Below are positions 25,283-33,641 of a stretch of 64,000 bases of DNA, in pieces; positions within the stretch are counted from its first letter, which is position 1, and the number at the start of each line of letters is the position of its first letter. The stretch lies in NCBI GenBank assembly GCA_039725955.1, contig CP091034.1:3970501-4034500 (forward strand). The letters run 5' to 3'. The notes beneath the pieces are model-generated. The model had not been told where the DNA came from. It searched no databases and saw only the letters and a list, made by a program, of their open reading frames with translations. The DNA comes from Sinorhizobium sp. B11 (GTDB taxonomy: Bacteria; Pseudomonadota; Alphaproteobacteria; Rhizobiales; Rhizobiaceae). Made by a program: the position numbers and the translations under genes.

Positions 25283-26449
25283 TCAGATCGGGCGGGCAGT
25301 CACGATCTGGCGTGCTTGTTCAAGCTTGGTGCGGGCAGCGGCATAGCGCTCCTTGTTGCGTTCGCCTTCGGCGACGACCTTGTCGGCGATTGCTCGCAGT
25401 CGCTGCGCGGTCCCGAGCACGAGATCGGCATCGGCAAGCCGGGTTTCACCGGCCGCCTTGACGGCATTGACCGAAACATCTTCGAGCACTTGCGAGCCGT
25501 ATTGCTGCAACGAAGCGCGCAATTCGCGCCGCATGGCATTGATCTGCTGAATCGACTGCATCTGGAAAAGCGCGTGCAGCCTGATGAGGATCGACTTGAT
25601 ATCGTTGAACTCGGCATTGGCGGAAGCGACGGTATCCGCAAGGGTCGCCAAGGCCGCACCCCGCGCAATGCCGATCGAGTCGAGATCCGTCGGCGCCTTG
25701 GCATAAGCCGTTTCGAGAACGAGCACACGGTTCTGGAAGATGTCGAGCTTCTGCGAGAAGTCGCGGGCTTCCTGAACCTTCAGCGGATCCCCGGAGACGG
25801 CCTCCTGCTTCAGCCGTTCGAGCTCCCGCATTGCGTCTGCGAGGATATGTCGGCCCGCCTCGACAAAAACGCCGAGTGACACGATGGTATCGCGATATCC
25901 TTCTGCCAGCGTGCTCATGCGCGACACTTCGAGGATAAGCTTGCCGCTCTCCTCGTCGATCTGTGCTTCCATCGGCTTGATGAGATCGCCGAGCGACTTG
26001 GCCTTGCTCTGCAGCATGCCGCGCACTTCGTCCGTCACCGTCTTCAGCCGTTTGGCAGGATCACCGAGGCCGATTGCCATCAGCAGGCGTTCGAAGAAGC
26101 CGCCCTTCAACTTCTCCCGGATGCTTGCTTCGAGCTCCTTCAGATCCGCATCTTTCACACCTTCCCTGATCGTTCGGAAGAGTTCGAAAAGCACAGGCGA
26201 CTGGGCGTTGGTAATCTGCGAGAGGATCGTATCAAGCTTGGCGCCGAAGCTGCCGATCGCCTCCTGGCCGAAAGTGATCAGCGTATGCGGCTCTGCAGTT
26301 GCCAACCGATAACGTTCTGCCAGATCACTGACATCGCCTGCCTTTTCGGGCGGAAGAACGACCGTGACGATAGCGGGCGGGCCACCCGCCGCGACCGAGG
26401 GCATCAGGTCAGTTTTCGTCTCGAGTGCCGTCGTCTTCGGTTCCGACAT
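25283..26449 (-). CDS. TelA-like toxic-anion resistance family protein
   Basis: A 388-residue soluble, mostly helical protein of the TelA family (tellurite/toxic anion resistance). Typical are the GSFGAKLDTILSQI segment, the GDPAKRLKTVTDEVRGMLQ part and a long coiled-coil-like region rich in Ala, Leu, Glu and Arg, ending in LEQARQIVTARPI. TelA homologues occur with TerD and VWA proteins in stress-response clusters; they have no known enzymatic activity. It is the first gene of the minus-strand cluster. The ATG at 26449 (MSEPKTT) has an AGAGGA site. The upstream in-frame start at 26488 would add 13 residues that lack family resemblance. Confidence 0.85.
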   Translation of the reverse strand: MSEPKTTALETKTDLMPSVAAGGPPAIVTVVLPPEKAGDVSDLAERYRLATAEPHTLITFGQEAIGSFGAKLDTILSQITNAQSPVLFELFRTIREGVKDADLKELEASIREKLKGGFFERLLMAIGLGDPAKRLKTVTDEVRGMLQSKAKSLGDLIKPMEAQIDEESGKLILEVSRMSTLAEGYRDTIVSLGVFVEAGRHILADAMRELERLKQEAVSGDPLKVQEARDFSQKLDIFQNRVLVLETAYAKAPTDLDSIGIARGAALATLADTVASANAEFNDIKSILIRLHALFQMQSIQQINAMRRELRASLQQYGSQVLEDVSVNAVKAAGETRLADADLVLGTAQRLRAIADKVVAEGERNKERYAAARTKLEQARQIVTARPI

Positions 26450-26782
26450 GGCGTCAGTCCTCTTAGTCCCTTTGCCGATACGACCCAAGAGGTCGCGCGA
26501 AAGTTACGAACACAGGTTGCATAAATCGGCTGAAATGTAATTCAAGGGATGACACTCGGCAACACGATCTCTCAGAATATCGGATGCGTTTGCAGACATT
26601 CCAACAATCGTCGCACCTGAAACTTGAAGAAACCAGAAAACTTTATATTCAATTACTTAGCCAGATCCGAACAAGCGCTGGACATTCCAGCCGCCGCAAT
26701 TTGGCCACCGCCTGCATCCAAACGTTGACTTGCTGGCCATTCTGGCCGCAGAAACGTCCATTATAATTTCTCCGGGGCGAAA
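26450..26782. other. 333-base intergenic region between the divergent telA-like and amidotransferase genes
   Basis: It must hold the promoters of the Ter-type cluster and of the glutamine amidotransferase gene. AT-rich stretches (26635-26660 and 26758-26770) stand out. I see no small gene, structural RNA or convincing operator here. Confidence 0.6.
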
Positions 26783-27562
26783 ATGACGAAACCGATCGTT
26801 GCGATTCCTGCCGATATCCGCAGTCTAGATGGCGCGACGTGGCATGCCGCCCAGCATCAGTATCTGCGCGCAGCGCTGAATGCTGCCGGTGTGATGGCCT
26901 TCATCATCCCGGCCTTCGAGGAAGGTTATGATACGGACGCAATTCTGGATCGTGTCGACGGCGTACTGGTTTCCGGCTCGGCCAGCAATGTGCATCCCTC
27001 GCTCTACGGCATCGAAGCCACCGAGGCCGATGGCCCCTTTGACCCGGCCCGTGACGCAACGAGCCTGCCGCTGATCCGCTGCGCAATCGACCGCGCCATC
27101 CCGCTTCTGGCGATCTGCCGCGGCATTCAGGAACTTAATGTTGCGCTGGGTGGCTCGCTCGCCAGCGAAATTCAGGAACAGCCCGGCATATGGGATCATC
27201 GCAAGCCCGATGTGACCGACCGCGACGGCATGTATGCGATCCGCCAGAGTGTCTTCGTCAAGGAGGGTTCCTGCATCGCTGGCATCATTGGCGCCGGCGA
27301 AATCCGCGTGAACTCATTGCATCGCCAGGCTATTGCCAAGACCGCGCCCCGACTGCAGGTCGAAGCCACGGCAGAGGACGGGACCATAGAAGCAGTCTCC
27401 GTCATCGACGCCAAGGCTTTCGCCGTCGGTGTGCAATGGCACCCGGAATACTGGGCCGAAACCGACAAACCGTCCAACAGGATCTTCACGGCATTCGGCG
27501 ACGCTGTCAGAGATTATGGGGCCGGCAAGCTGCCGTCACGGCCGGCGCAGGCAATCGCCTGA
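26783..27562 (+). CDS. Gamma-glutamyl-GABA hydrolase family (class I glutamine amidotransferase-like) protein
   Basis: A 259-residue peptidase C26 enzyme related to PuuD. The catalytic triad is visible: Cys in LLAICRGIQELNVALGG, His and Glu in QWHPEYW. The DGVLVSGSASNVHPSLYG segment and the RVNSLHRQAIAKTAP part (substrate side) match the family. PuuD-type enzymes split gamma-glutamyl-GABA in putrescine degradation. Here no other putrescine-degradation (puu) genes are nearby, so the natural substrate stays open (a gamma-glutamyl amine). A TCCGGGGCGA site precedes the ATG. The gene is monocistronic and ends at the hairpin 27569-27598. Confidence 0.88.
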   Translation: MTKPIVAIPADIRSLDGATWHAAQHQYLRAALNAAGVMAFIIPAFEEGYDTDAILDRVDGVLVSGSASNVHPSLYGIEATEADGPFDPARDATSLPLIRCAIDRAIPLLAICRGIQELNVALGGSLASEIQEQPGIWDHRKPDVTDRDGMYAIRQSVFVKEGSCIAGIIGAGEIRVNSLHRQAIAKTAPRLQVEATAEDGTIEAVSVIDAKAFAVGVQWHPEYWAETDKPSNRIFTAFGDAVRDYGAGKLPSRPAQAIA

Positions 27563-27568
27563 AACGAA

Positions 27569-27598
27569 AAGGCCGCCGGATCTTTCCGACGGCCTTTC
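27569..27598 (+). terminator. Bidirectional terminator between amidotransferase and aldo/keto reductase genes
   Basis: AAAGGCCGCCGGA pairs with TCCGACGGCCTTT with a single C-A mismatch, a four-base loop and a following TCTTCTT. The A-rich left side gives T-rich sequence on the minus strand, where the reductase gene ends at 27617. Confidence 0.85.
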
Positions 27599-27616
27599 TT
27601 CTTCCAGTCTATAGGC

Positions 27617-28648
27617 TCAGCGACCGCCTTCGATCTTGCGGTGACGCTGGTTGGTACCATTGACGCCATAGGGATATTGCCCCGGCGTCGGCGCACTGAC
27701 CTCATTGAGCCTGGTCGTCTCTTCAGCCGAAAGCACCAATTCCGCAGCGCCGAGATTATCGGCGAGCTGTTCTGATGTGCGGGCACCGAGAATGACCGAG
27801 GTCACGGCCGGACGCGCCGCGACCCACGAAAGCGCAACCTGTGCCATGCTGACGCCCCGCGTCTTGGCGATCTCCTCGACCGTCACGATAATATCCCAGG
27901 TCCGTTCCTGGGCATTGCGGGCCGCATAGGCCTCGCCGCCGCGATTGGGATTTTCGCCGAGGCGCGTCGCACCCGTTGGCATCTCGTCGCGCCGGTACTT
28001 GCCGGTCAGCCAGCCGCCACCAAGCGGCGACCAGGGCAAAAGGCCCATGCCGGCATCCTGGCAAGCATCGACGATCTCGAGTTCGATGTCGCGCATCAGC
28101 AGGTTATATTGCGGCTGCAGGGTCACCGGGCGCGTGTAACCCTGTGCCTTGGCGACTTCAGAGGCCTTGGCAATGTGCCAGCCAACGTAGTTGGAGAAAC
28201 CGTAATAGCCGATCTTGCCGGCACGGACGGCATCGTCGAGGAAGCGAAGGGTTTCCTCGATCGGTGTCAGCGCATCCCACGCATGCATCTGATAGAGATC
28301 GATGTGCTCGACACCGAGACGGCGCAGCGAGTCGTTCAGCGCCTGATTGAGGTGGCGACGTGAAAGGCCGATATCGTTCGGCCCGTCGCCCATCGGGAAA
28401 CGGCCCTTGGTGGCGATGACAGCCTGCCGTGCCTGTGTGGGGCGGGCCTTGAGCCAGCGGCCGATGATCTCCTCCGATGCACCCGCGCTGTAGACGTCTG
28501 CCGTGTCGATGAAATTGCCGCCCCAGGCGAAGTAATCGTCGAGTATCTTGAAGGAAGCTGCCTCATCGGACTCCTTCCCGAACGTCATGGTACCCAGGCA
28601 ATATGCGGTGACGATGGCCCCGCTGGGACCGAGCTTGCGATAATCCAT
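27617..28648 (-). CDS. Aldo/keto reductase
   Basis: A 343-residue TIM-barrel oxidoreductase of the YajO/Tas-like branch. Conserved features: the FIDTADVYSAGASEEIIG segment with catalytic Asp and Tyr, Lys in IATKGRFPM, His in IDLYQMHAWD and the NADPH-binding end PAVTSVILGARTSEQLADN. It should reduce aldehydes or ketones with NADPH; the substrate is unknown. An AAGGAGG site precedes the ATG. The 262 bases upstream (28649-28910) carry its promoter and the terminator of the next minus-strand operon. Confidence 0.92.
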   Translation of the reverse strand: MDYRKLGPSGAIVTAYCLGTMTFGKESDEAASFKILDDYFAWGGNFIDTADVYSAGASEEIIGRWLKARPTQARQAVIATKGRFPMGDGPNDIGLSRRHLNQALNDSLRRLGVEHIDLYQMHAWDALTPIEETLRFLDDAVRAGKIGYYGFSNYVGWHIAKASEVAKAQGYTRPVTLQPQYNLLMRDIELEIVDACQDAGMGLLPWSPLGGGWLTGKYRRDEMPTGATRLGENPNRGGEAYAARNAQERTWDIIVTVEEIAKTRGVSMAQVALSWVAARPAVTSVILGARTSEQLADNLGAAELVLSAEETTRLNEVSAPTPGQYPYGVNGTNQRHRKIEGGR

Positions 28649-28873
28649 TTCTGCCTCCTTCAGAAGTGCCGGCTGCCGGCGGCAAAATGCGCCGGGCGGA
28701 GCAGACGCTCCCCGATCAAATCGCTATGTGTGTGCTTGAGACGGCGAGATGCCGCCGATGATAATCGCGGTCGCTGGGAATGACGCGGCCGGGGCTAACC
28801 ATAGCCAATCCTTCCCCGCTGACCAAGTAGGAAACTGGAAAAAGACCAAGGGCAAAATAGGAATAAGCGAAAA

Positions 28874-28901
28874 CACTCCCTTCGCCTTCACGAAAGGAGT
28901 G
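28874..28901 (-). terminator. Terminator after the 2-hydroxyacid dehydrogenase gene
   Basis: CACTCCCTTCG (28874-28884) pairs with CGAAAGGAGTG (28891-28901) with one mismatch; the minus-strand continuation is GTTTTCGC. It closes the lacI-dehydrogenase pair. Confidence 0.75.
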
Positions 28902-28910
28902 CGTAGAGGC

Positions 28911-29867
28911 CTATTGCTTGACCGGCGTTTCAGCGACCGGCGTCACCGGCTTGCCCTGCTCGAACCAGGAAATAAGGTTTTCCGCCACCAGATCCGCCAT
29001 GGCATTGCGCGTTGGGATGGATGCCGAGCCGATATGCGGCACCAGCACAGTGTTCGGTGCAGAAAGCAGACCGGCCGGCACATTCGGCTCGTCATAGAAG
29101 ACGTCAAGACCGGCGCCACCGATCCTGCCTGCATTCAGCGCCGCGATCAGATCATCCTCATTCACCGTCCAGCCGCGGCCGACATTGACGACGATGCCGT
29201 CAGGTCCAAGCGCGGAAAGGATGTCGGCATTGACCGTCTTATGCGTCTGCGGTGTCTTCGGCACGATCGCGATCAGCGTATCGACAGCTTCCGCAAGCCC
29301 CTTCAGCGTCGGGTGATAATCATAGGGCGCATCGGCATGACGCGAGCGCGTGTGGTAGCTGATCTTTACCTTGAAGGGTTCCAGCCGCTTTGCGATCTCA
29401 AGGCCGATGCGACCCAGGCCATAGAGCCCGACATGCCGGCCTTTCAACGAATAGCGCGTCAGCGGATAGGCAGAGCCCGGCTTCCAGTTGCCGTCCCGCA
29501 ACCAGGCTTCAGCCTTCGGCAGCTCGCGTATGGTGTTAAGCAGAAGCGCAATTGCCGTGTCTGCCACCTCATCATTGAGCACGTCAGGCGTATTGGTGAC
29601 GATGATGCCCTTCGAACCTGCGAGCTTCGCATCGATACCGTCATACCCCACGCCGAAGCTGGCGACGATCTCAATGTTCGGCAGTTGATCGAACCATACA
29701 GCCGGGAAGGCGCCGCTGAGTGCCACGCCGCGGATGCGTTGCGCCGTCCCGGAATCAAGTTTCAGCGTCTCGTCACGCTCGACGCTGATCACCTCGAAGC
29801 GATCCTTCAGCTGGGCGAGAACGCGATCATGTATCTTCCCGGGAACGAGAACGGCAATACGGGACAT
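28911..29867 (-). CDS. D-2-hydroxyacid dehydrogenase (glyoxylate/hydroxypyruvate reductase type)
   Basis: A 318-residue NAD(P)-dependent dehydrogenase. The Rossmann motif is VGLYGLGRIGLEIAKRL. Catalytic residues fit the family: Arg in VNVGRGWTVNEDDLI, Glu in DVFYDEPNVPAG and His in VLVPHIGSAS. A substrate loop SFGVGYDGIDAK is also present. The ATG is preceded by AGAGGAAAAG. It follows the lacI gene by 24 bases and should be controlled by it. Likely substrates are glyoxylate, hydroxypyruvate or a sugar-acid product such as 2-ketogluconate. Confidence 0.9.
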   Translation of the reverse strand: MSRIAVLVPGKIHDRVLAQLKDRFEVISVERDETLKLDSGTAQRIRGVALSGAFPAVWFDQLPNIEIVASFGVGYDGIDAKLAGSKGIIVTNTPDVLNDEVADTAIALLLNTIRELPKAEAWLRDGNWKPGSAYPLTRYSLKGRHVGLYGLGRIGLEIAKRLEPFKVKISYHTRSRHADAPYDYHPTLKGLAEAVDTLIAIVPKTPQTHKTVNADILSALGPDGIVVNVGRGWTVNEDDLIAALNAGRIGGAGLDVFYDEPNVPAGLLSAPNTVLVPHIGSASIPTRNAMADLVAENLISWFEQGKPVTPVAETPVKQ

Positions 29868-29891
29868 GGCTTTTCCTCTTGGCTTCGGCGG

Positions 29892-30914
29892 TCAGGAACG
29901 CGGCCGATAAGGGCTGGTGGACTGGCGGATACGCATTTCCGGCTTGATGAGATGGATGCCGTCAGGTTCATGGCTGCCGGCAAGTCGATCAAGTAGGGCG
30001 CGAGCCGCAAGACGTCCAACCTCTGTCTGGCCATTCCAGACAGTGGTCAGTGCAGGTGTCGCGATCGAGGCCTCCTCCAGATCGTCATACCCGGTGACCG
30101 AAATATCGCTGCCGGGCACGAGACCGGCACGGGCGATACCGTTCATCAGTCCGATCGCGACCAGATCGTTCCAGCAGACTGCGGCTGTCGGCTTTTGCGG
30201 CAGGGACAGGAAATGCACCGCGGCCTCGAAACCGCCCTGCTTCGAGCGCGGGCCGGGAATGCGCAGGTTCGGGTCTACCTCGATACCGGCCTTGCGCAGC
30301 GCATTGACGTAACCTTGGTAGCGGTCACGCCCGGTCGAGGTCTGGTCCGTGCCGCCGATCATGGCGATCGTTCTGTGGCCAAGACCGATCAGGTGGTTGG
30401 TGGCAAGCGAGATACCGTAGCTGTCGTCGCCGCGGTAGGTCGGCACATCCTGGCTGTCCATCGAGCGCGCAACCAGGATCGCCGGCATGCCGTTCTCTTC
30501 TGCGAGTTGGATATCCTCAGGCGGCGTGCCGATAGCCGGCGACATGATGACCCCGTCACCACCGAGCTGCAGCAGGGTTTCGATGAAGGTGCGCTGCTTC
30601 TCGACGGAATCGTAGTGATTGGAGAGAATGAAAGTGTGGCGGCTGCGGTCGAGTTCGCTTTCGATCGCCTTCAGGATTTCGCCATAGAACGGGTTCATGA
30701 TGTCGTGGACGACGACGCCGATAATGCCGGAGCGCGACGTACGCAGGCTCGCGGCACGGCGATTGTAAATGTAACCGAGCGCACGCGCCTGTTCCTTGAT
30801 CTTCTCCCGCGTATTGCCGGCTACAAGGGGACTGTCACGTAAGGCCAGGGAAACGGTCGCTGTTGAAATGCCGAGCGTTTCGGCGATCGTCGAAAGCTTG
30901 ATCTTCTGCGCCAC
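29892..30914 (-). CDS. LacI-family transcriptional regulator
   Basis: A 340-residue repressor. The N-terminal helix-turn-helix (IKLSTIAETLGISTATVSLAL) and hinge (LGYIYNRRAASLRTSRSG) are followed by a periplasmic-binding-protein-like sensor domain (IIGVVVHDIMNPFYGEIL onward). The start is the GTG at 30914, right after GGAGGAGGAGAC; an earlier reading adds six residues. It is upstream of, and close to, the hydroxyacid dehydrogenase gene. The near-palindrome at 30974-31001 lies 60 bases upstream of the start and is a natural autoregulatory operator. Effector unknown, probably a sugar acid. Confidence 0.92.
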   Translation of the reverse strand: MAQKIKLSTIAETLGISTATVSLALRDSPLVAGNTREKIKEQARALGYIYNRRAASLRTSRSGIIGVVVHDIMNPFYGEILKAIESELDRSRHTFILSNHYDSVEKQRTFIETLLQLGGDGVIMSPAIGTPPEDIQLAEENGMPAILVARSMDSQDVPTYRGDDSYGISLATNHLIGLGHRTIAMIGGTDQTSTGRDRYQGYVNALRKAGIEVDPNLRIPGPRSKQGGFEAAVHFLSLPQKPTAAVCWNDLVAIGLMNGIARAGLVPGSDISVTGYDDLEEASIATPALTTVWNGQTEVGRLAARALLDRLAGSHEPDGIHLIKPEMRIRQSTSPYRPRS

Positions 30915-30973
30915 GTCTCCTCCTCCAGGCAACGCGTGAAGCCGATAAGAGACTGCCGCAGTGCAGCGACAGC

Positions 30974-31001
30974 CTTAAAAAGTTTAATTAAAAGATTTAA
31001 G
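30974..31001. promoter_or_regulatory. Candidate LacI operator, 28-bp near-palindrome
   Basis: CTTAAA-N3-TTTAATTAAA-N3-TTTAAG: 22 of 28 positions are symmetric around a central TTAATTAA. It lies between the marR stop and the lacI start on the minus strand, where autoregulation is expected. Confidence 0.55.
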
Positions 31002-31033
31002 CGGCGCAGGCAATTCGCCTTTTGAGGAAATTT

Positions 31034-31543
31034 TCAATCTTCCTCATCTTCGTCGACATGTATGGCTTCCGCCTGCAGATTGGCATCGATCGCCTTCAGC
31101 AGTCGCACCAGATTGCGGATCTCCTTTTCGGAGAAATCGAGCGTCGCAAGCTTGTCGCAGGAGGAGGCGGCAAGCTCGATCGCCTGCACGCTGCCGCGGC
31201 CGAGTTCGGTGAGATAGACCTTCGTGAGCCGGGCATCCTCGGCATCGGGCTTGCGCTCGAGGAAGCCTTGGGCCTCCATGCGGCCGATGGTGCGCGTCAT
31301 GGTCGGTGCCTTCACGCCAAGCTTCTGGGCAAGCCCGCCGGCGGTCATCCCGTCGCTTTCCGCAAGGGAAAGGATCACGCCGTCTTGGCCGGCATAGAGA
31401 CCGCTTTCGAGCAGGTTGCGCGACAGAACCGTGCGCATGGAGCGGGCAGCCTGTGTCAAGGCCGGCGAAAGATCGACGATCGTGTATTCGGTCTGATCCT
31501 TCTTTTTCTTGTGCTTCTTGCCGTCCTTATGCTTCTTGCCCAT
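31034..31543 (-). CDS. MarR-family regulator with Lys/His-rich N-terminus
   Basis: A 169-residue winged-helix regulator. It begins MGKKHKDGKKHKKKKDQTEY, a strongly basic tail that MarR proteins normally lack, and then has a normal MarR core: SPALTQAARSMRTVLSRN, the DNA-reading helix GVKAPTMTRTIGRMEAQGF and the wing DAEDARLTKVYLTELG. It ends with an acidic DEDEED. The start at 31543 has AAAGGG seven bases upstream; an ATG two codons earlier would be too close to that site. No gene is co-oriented closely downstream; the neighbouring creatininase-like gene is divergent, so its promoter may be a target. Confidence 0.85.
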   Translation of the reverse strand: MGKKHKDGKKHKKKKDQTEYTIVDLSPALTQAARSMRTVLSRNLLESGLYAGQDGVILSLAESDGMTAGGLAQKLGVKAPTMTRTIGRMEAQGFLERKPDAEDARLTKVYLTELGRGSVQAIELAASSCDKLATLDFSEKEIRNLVRLLKAIDANLQAEAIHVDEDEED

Positions 31544-31626
31544 TGCCATCCCTTTGATCTTTAAGCACTGCCCAGGCTGCGCTATGACATTGCCCATCAT
31601 CTCGTCATAAACAAGAGGCAACGCCC

Positions 31627-32418
31627 GTGTTGGTTCCGTCGTTCCGTTTCGAGGACAATGATCCGGCGCTCGCTCCTGAGGCCCGCCACCACTGGATCGC
31701 GGTCCTGCCGCTCGGCGCCCATGAACAGCACGGCCCGCATCTGCCCTTCGAAACCGACACACTGATCGCGCAGGGTATCGTCAACCGGCTGAAAACCGCC
31801 CTGCCGGCCGGCCTGCCTGTTACCGTACTCCCTGTCGAATCGGTCGGCTACTCCTTAGAGCACATGGATGTTGAAGGAACGAAGACGCTCGCTTTCGATA
31901 CAGCCGTCAAACGCTGGCTAAAGATCGCGGATGAGCTTTCGACGATCGGAATCCAGAAGTTCGTGATGCTGAACGCCCATGGCGGCAACTCGCCACTCAT
32001 GACCATCGTGGCTACGGAAGCGCGGGTGCGCTTCAATATGCTGGCGGTCGCGACCAGCTGGACCCGCTTCGGCGTCCCTGACAATGTGATTTCTCCCGGC
32101 GAAAAGGCAATCGACATCCACGGCGGCGATATTGAAACATCGGTCATGCTGGCTCTCTATCCCGATAAAGTGGACATGGGCAAAGTGGCGGTCTTCCCAT
32201 CCCGTCAGACGGAGTTTACCGAACGCTTCAAACATCTGCGTGCCTACGGCCCGCATGCCTTCGGCTGGAAAATGTCCGATCTCAATCCGCAGGGCGTGGC
32301 CGGCAATGCCGCAAAGGCGACCGCAGCCAAGGGCGAGGCTCTGATTGCCCATGCCGTCGGCGGGCTCGTGGAACTGCTGCAGGATGTCGATGCCTTCGAC
32401 GCGCAGACGCTGCGCTGA
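31627..32418 (+). CDS. Creatininase-family amidohydrolase
   Basis: A 263-residue metal-dependent enzyme of the creatininase/FAPy-deformylase family. Metal ligands are visible in LPLGAHEQHGPHLPFETDT, in NAHGGNSPLM and in the IHGGDIETSVMLAL segment. Members cleave cyclic or formylated amides, e.g. creatinine, or act in cofactor modification such as mycofactocin; the substrate here is not evident. The start is a GTG at 31627 after AGAGGCAA. The next gene on the strand starts 143 bases later behind a probable Zur site, so the two need not be one operon. Confidence 0.88.
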   Translation: MLVPSFRFEDNDPALAPEARHHWIAVLPLGAHEQHGPHLPFETDTLIAQGIVNRLKTALPAGLPVTVLPVESVGYSLEHMDVEGTKTLAFDTAVKRWLKIADELSTIGIQKFVMLNAHGGNSPLMTIVATEARVRFNMLAVATSWTRFGVPDNVISPGEKAIDIHGGDIETSVMLALYPDKVDMGKVAVFPSRQTEFTERFKHLRAYGPHAFGWKMSDLNPQGVAGNAAKATAAKGEALIAHAVGGLVELLQDVDAFDAQTLR

Positions 32419-32446
32419 CCGTCCTACTTTCCCATCGGGCAATGTG

Positions 32447-32458
32447 ATCTTATAACAT
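32447..32458. promoter_or_regulatory. Candidate Zur (zinc uptake regulator) box
   Basis: ATCTTATAACAT is a palindrome around TTATAA with a single change from the ATGTTATAACAT core that Zur proteins of Rhizobiales recognise. It lies 104 bases upstream of the COG0523 GTPase gene, a family commonly under Zur control. Confidence 0.6.
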
Positions 32459-32561
32459 ACAAAACCCTTTGAACTGCCGCTTCCAAGCGCCTATATGAAA
32501 CCGACCAATTCCGACCCCGGACGTTGCCCACGGGGTCAAGGCCCTATTCCTAGAGGTTCTC

Positions 32562-33641
32562 ATGACCGACGCGATCCAGACACAGCAGAAGCCCATCCCC
32601 GTTACCGTGCTCACCGGTTATCTTGGCGCGGGCAAGACGACGCTGCTCAACCGCATCCTTTCCGAAAATCACGGGAAGAAATATGCAGTCATCGTCAACG
32701 AGTTCGGCGAGATCGGCATCGACAACGACCTGATCGTCGAATCCGACGAAGAAATCTACGAAATGAACAATGGCTGTGTGTGCTGCACGGTCCGCGGCGA
32801 CCTGATCCGTGTCGTCGAAGGCCTGATGCGCCGTCCCGGCCGCTTTGACGGCATCATCGTCGAAACCACTGGCCTTGCCGACCCGGTGCCGGTTGCCCAG
32901 ACCTTCTTCATGGATGACGATGTCCGCGCCAAAACCGAGCTCGACGCTGTTGTTGCCCTCGTCGATGCCAAGCATCTGCCGCTGCGCCTGAAGGACAGCC
33001 GTGAAGCCGAAGACCAGATCGCCTTCGCCGACGTCGTCATCATCAACAAGACCGATCTCGTGACGCCGGAGGAACTGGCGCTGATCGAGGATATCGTGCG
33101 CGCCATCAACCCCGCCGCCCGCGTCTACAAGACGAGCCGCTCCGGCGTCGATCTCGCCCGCGTCCTGGACCAGGGCGCCTTCAACCTCGAGCGCGCACTG
33201 GAAAACGATCCGCACTTCCTCGAGCACGGTCATGACGATCATGTCTGCGGCCCGGATTGCGATCACCATCACCATGATCATGATCATCACGATCATGACC
33301 ACGACCACCATCACCATGGCCAGATGTCGGCGATCCACGACGTGACGGTGCAGTCCGTTTCGCTGCGTGGCGGCGAGATGAACCCCGAGCGTTTCTTCCC
33401 CTGGATCCAGAAGATCACCCAGACGCAGGGTCCGAACATCCTTCGTCTCAAGGGCATCATCGCTTTCAAGGACGACGCCGAGCGTTATGTCGTCCAGGGC
33501 GTACACATGATCATCGAAGGCGACCATCAGCGTCCCTGGAAGGATGGTGAAAAGCACGAGACCCGTCTCGTCTTCATTGGCCGCGATCTCGATCGCGCGA
33601 AGCTTGAAGAATCCTTCAAGGCCTGCGAGGCTGCCGCCTGA
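32562..33641 (+). CDS. COG0523 (CobW/ZNG1-type) GTP-binding metallochaperone with His-rich loop
   Basis: A 359-residue G3E GTPase. Motifs in order: Walker A GYLGAGKTTLLN (19-30), the CxCC metal site NNGCVCCTVRGDL (C72, C74, C75), ETTGLADPVP, and the NKTD guanine motif (162-165). A long His/Asp-rich loop follows (about 222-253, with two Cys), typical of zinc metallochaperones. The C-terminal CobW domain contains the LRLKGIIAFKDD segment. It should hand zinc to client enzymes under zinc starvation. A probable Zur box lies upstream. Its stop overlaps the start of the WD40 gene by one base, and the GNAT and serine acetyltransferase genes follow, so all four may be co-transcribed. Confidence 0.93.
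   Translation: MTDAIQTQQKPIPVTVLTGYLGAGKTTLLNRILSENHGKKYAVIVNEFGEIGIDNDLIVESDEEIYEMNNGCVCCTVRGDLIRVVEGLMRRPGRFDGIIVETTGLADPVPVAQTFFMDDDVRAKTELDAVVALVDAKHLPLRLKDSREAEDQIAFADVVIINKTDLVTPEELALIEDIVRAINPAARVYKTSRSGVDLARVLDQGAFNLERALENDPHFLEHGHDDHVCGPDCDHHHHDHDHHDHDHDHHHHGQMSAIHDVTVQSVSLRGGEMNPERFFPWIQKITQTQGPNILRLKGIIAFKDDAERYVVQGVHMIIEGDHQRPWKDGEKHETRLVFIGRDLDRAKLEESFKACEAAA

Noticed and set aside
32419..32561. Possible cobalamin riboswitch ahead of the CobW-family gene
   Set aside because: Only 143 bases are available, and no B12-box-like sequence was seen; a Zur site explains the gene better.
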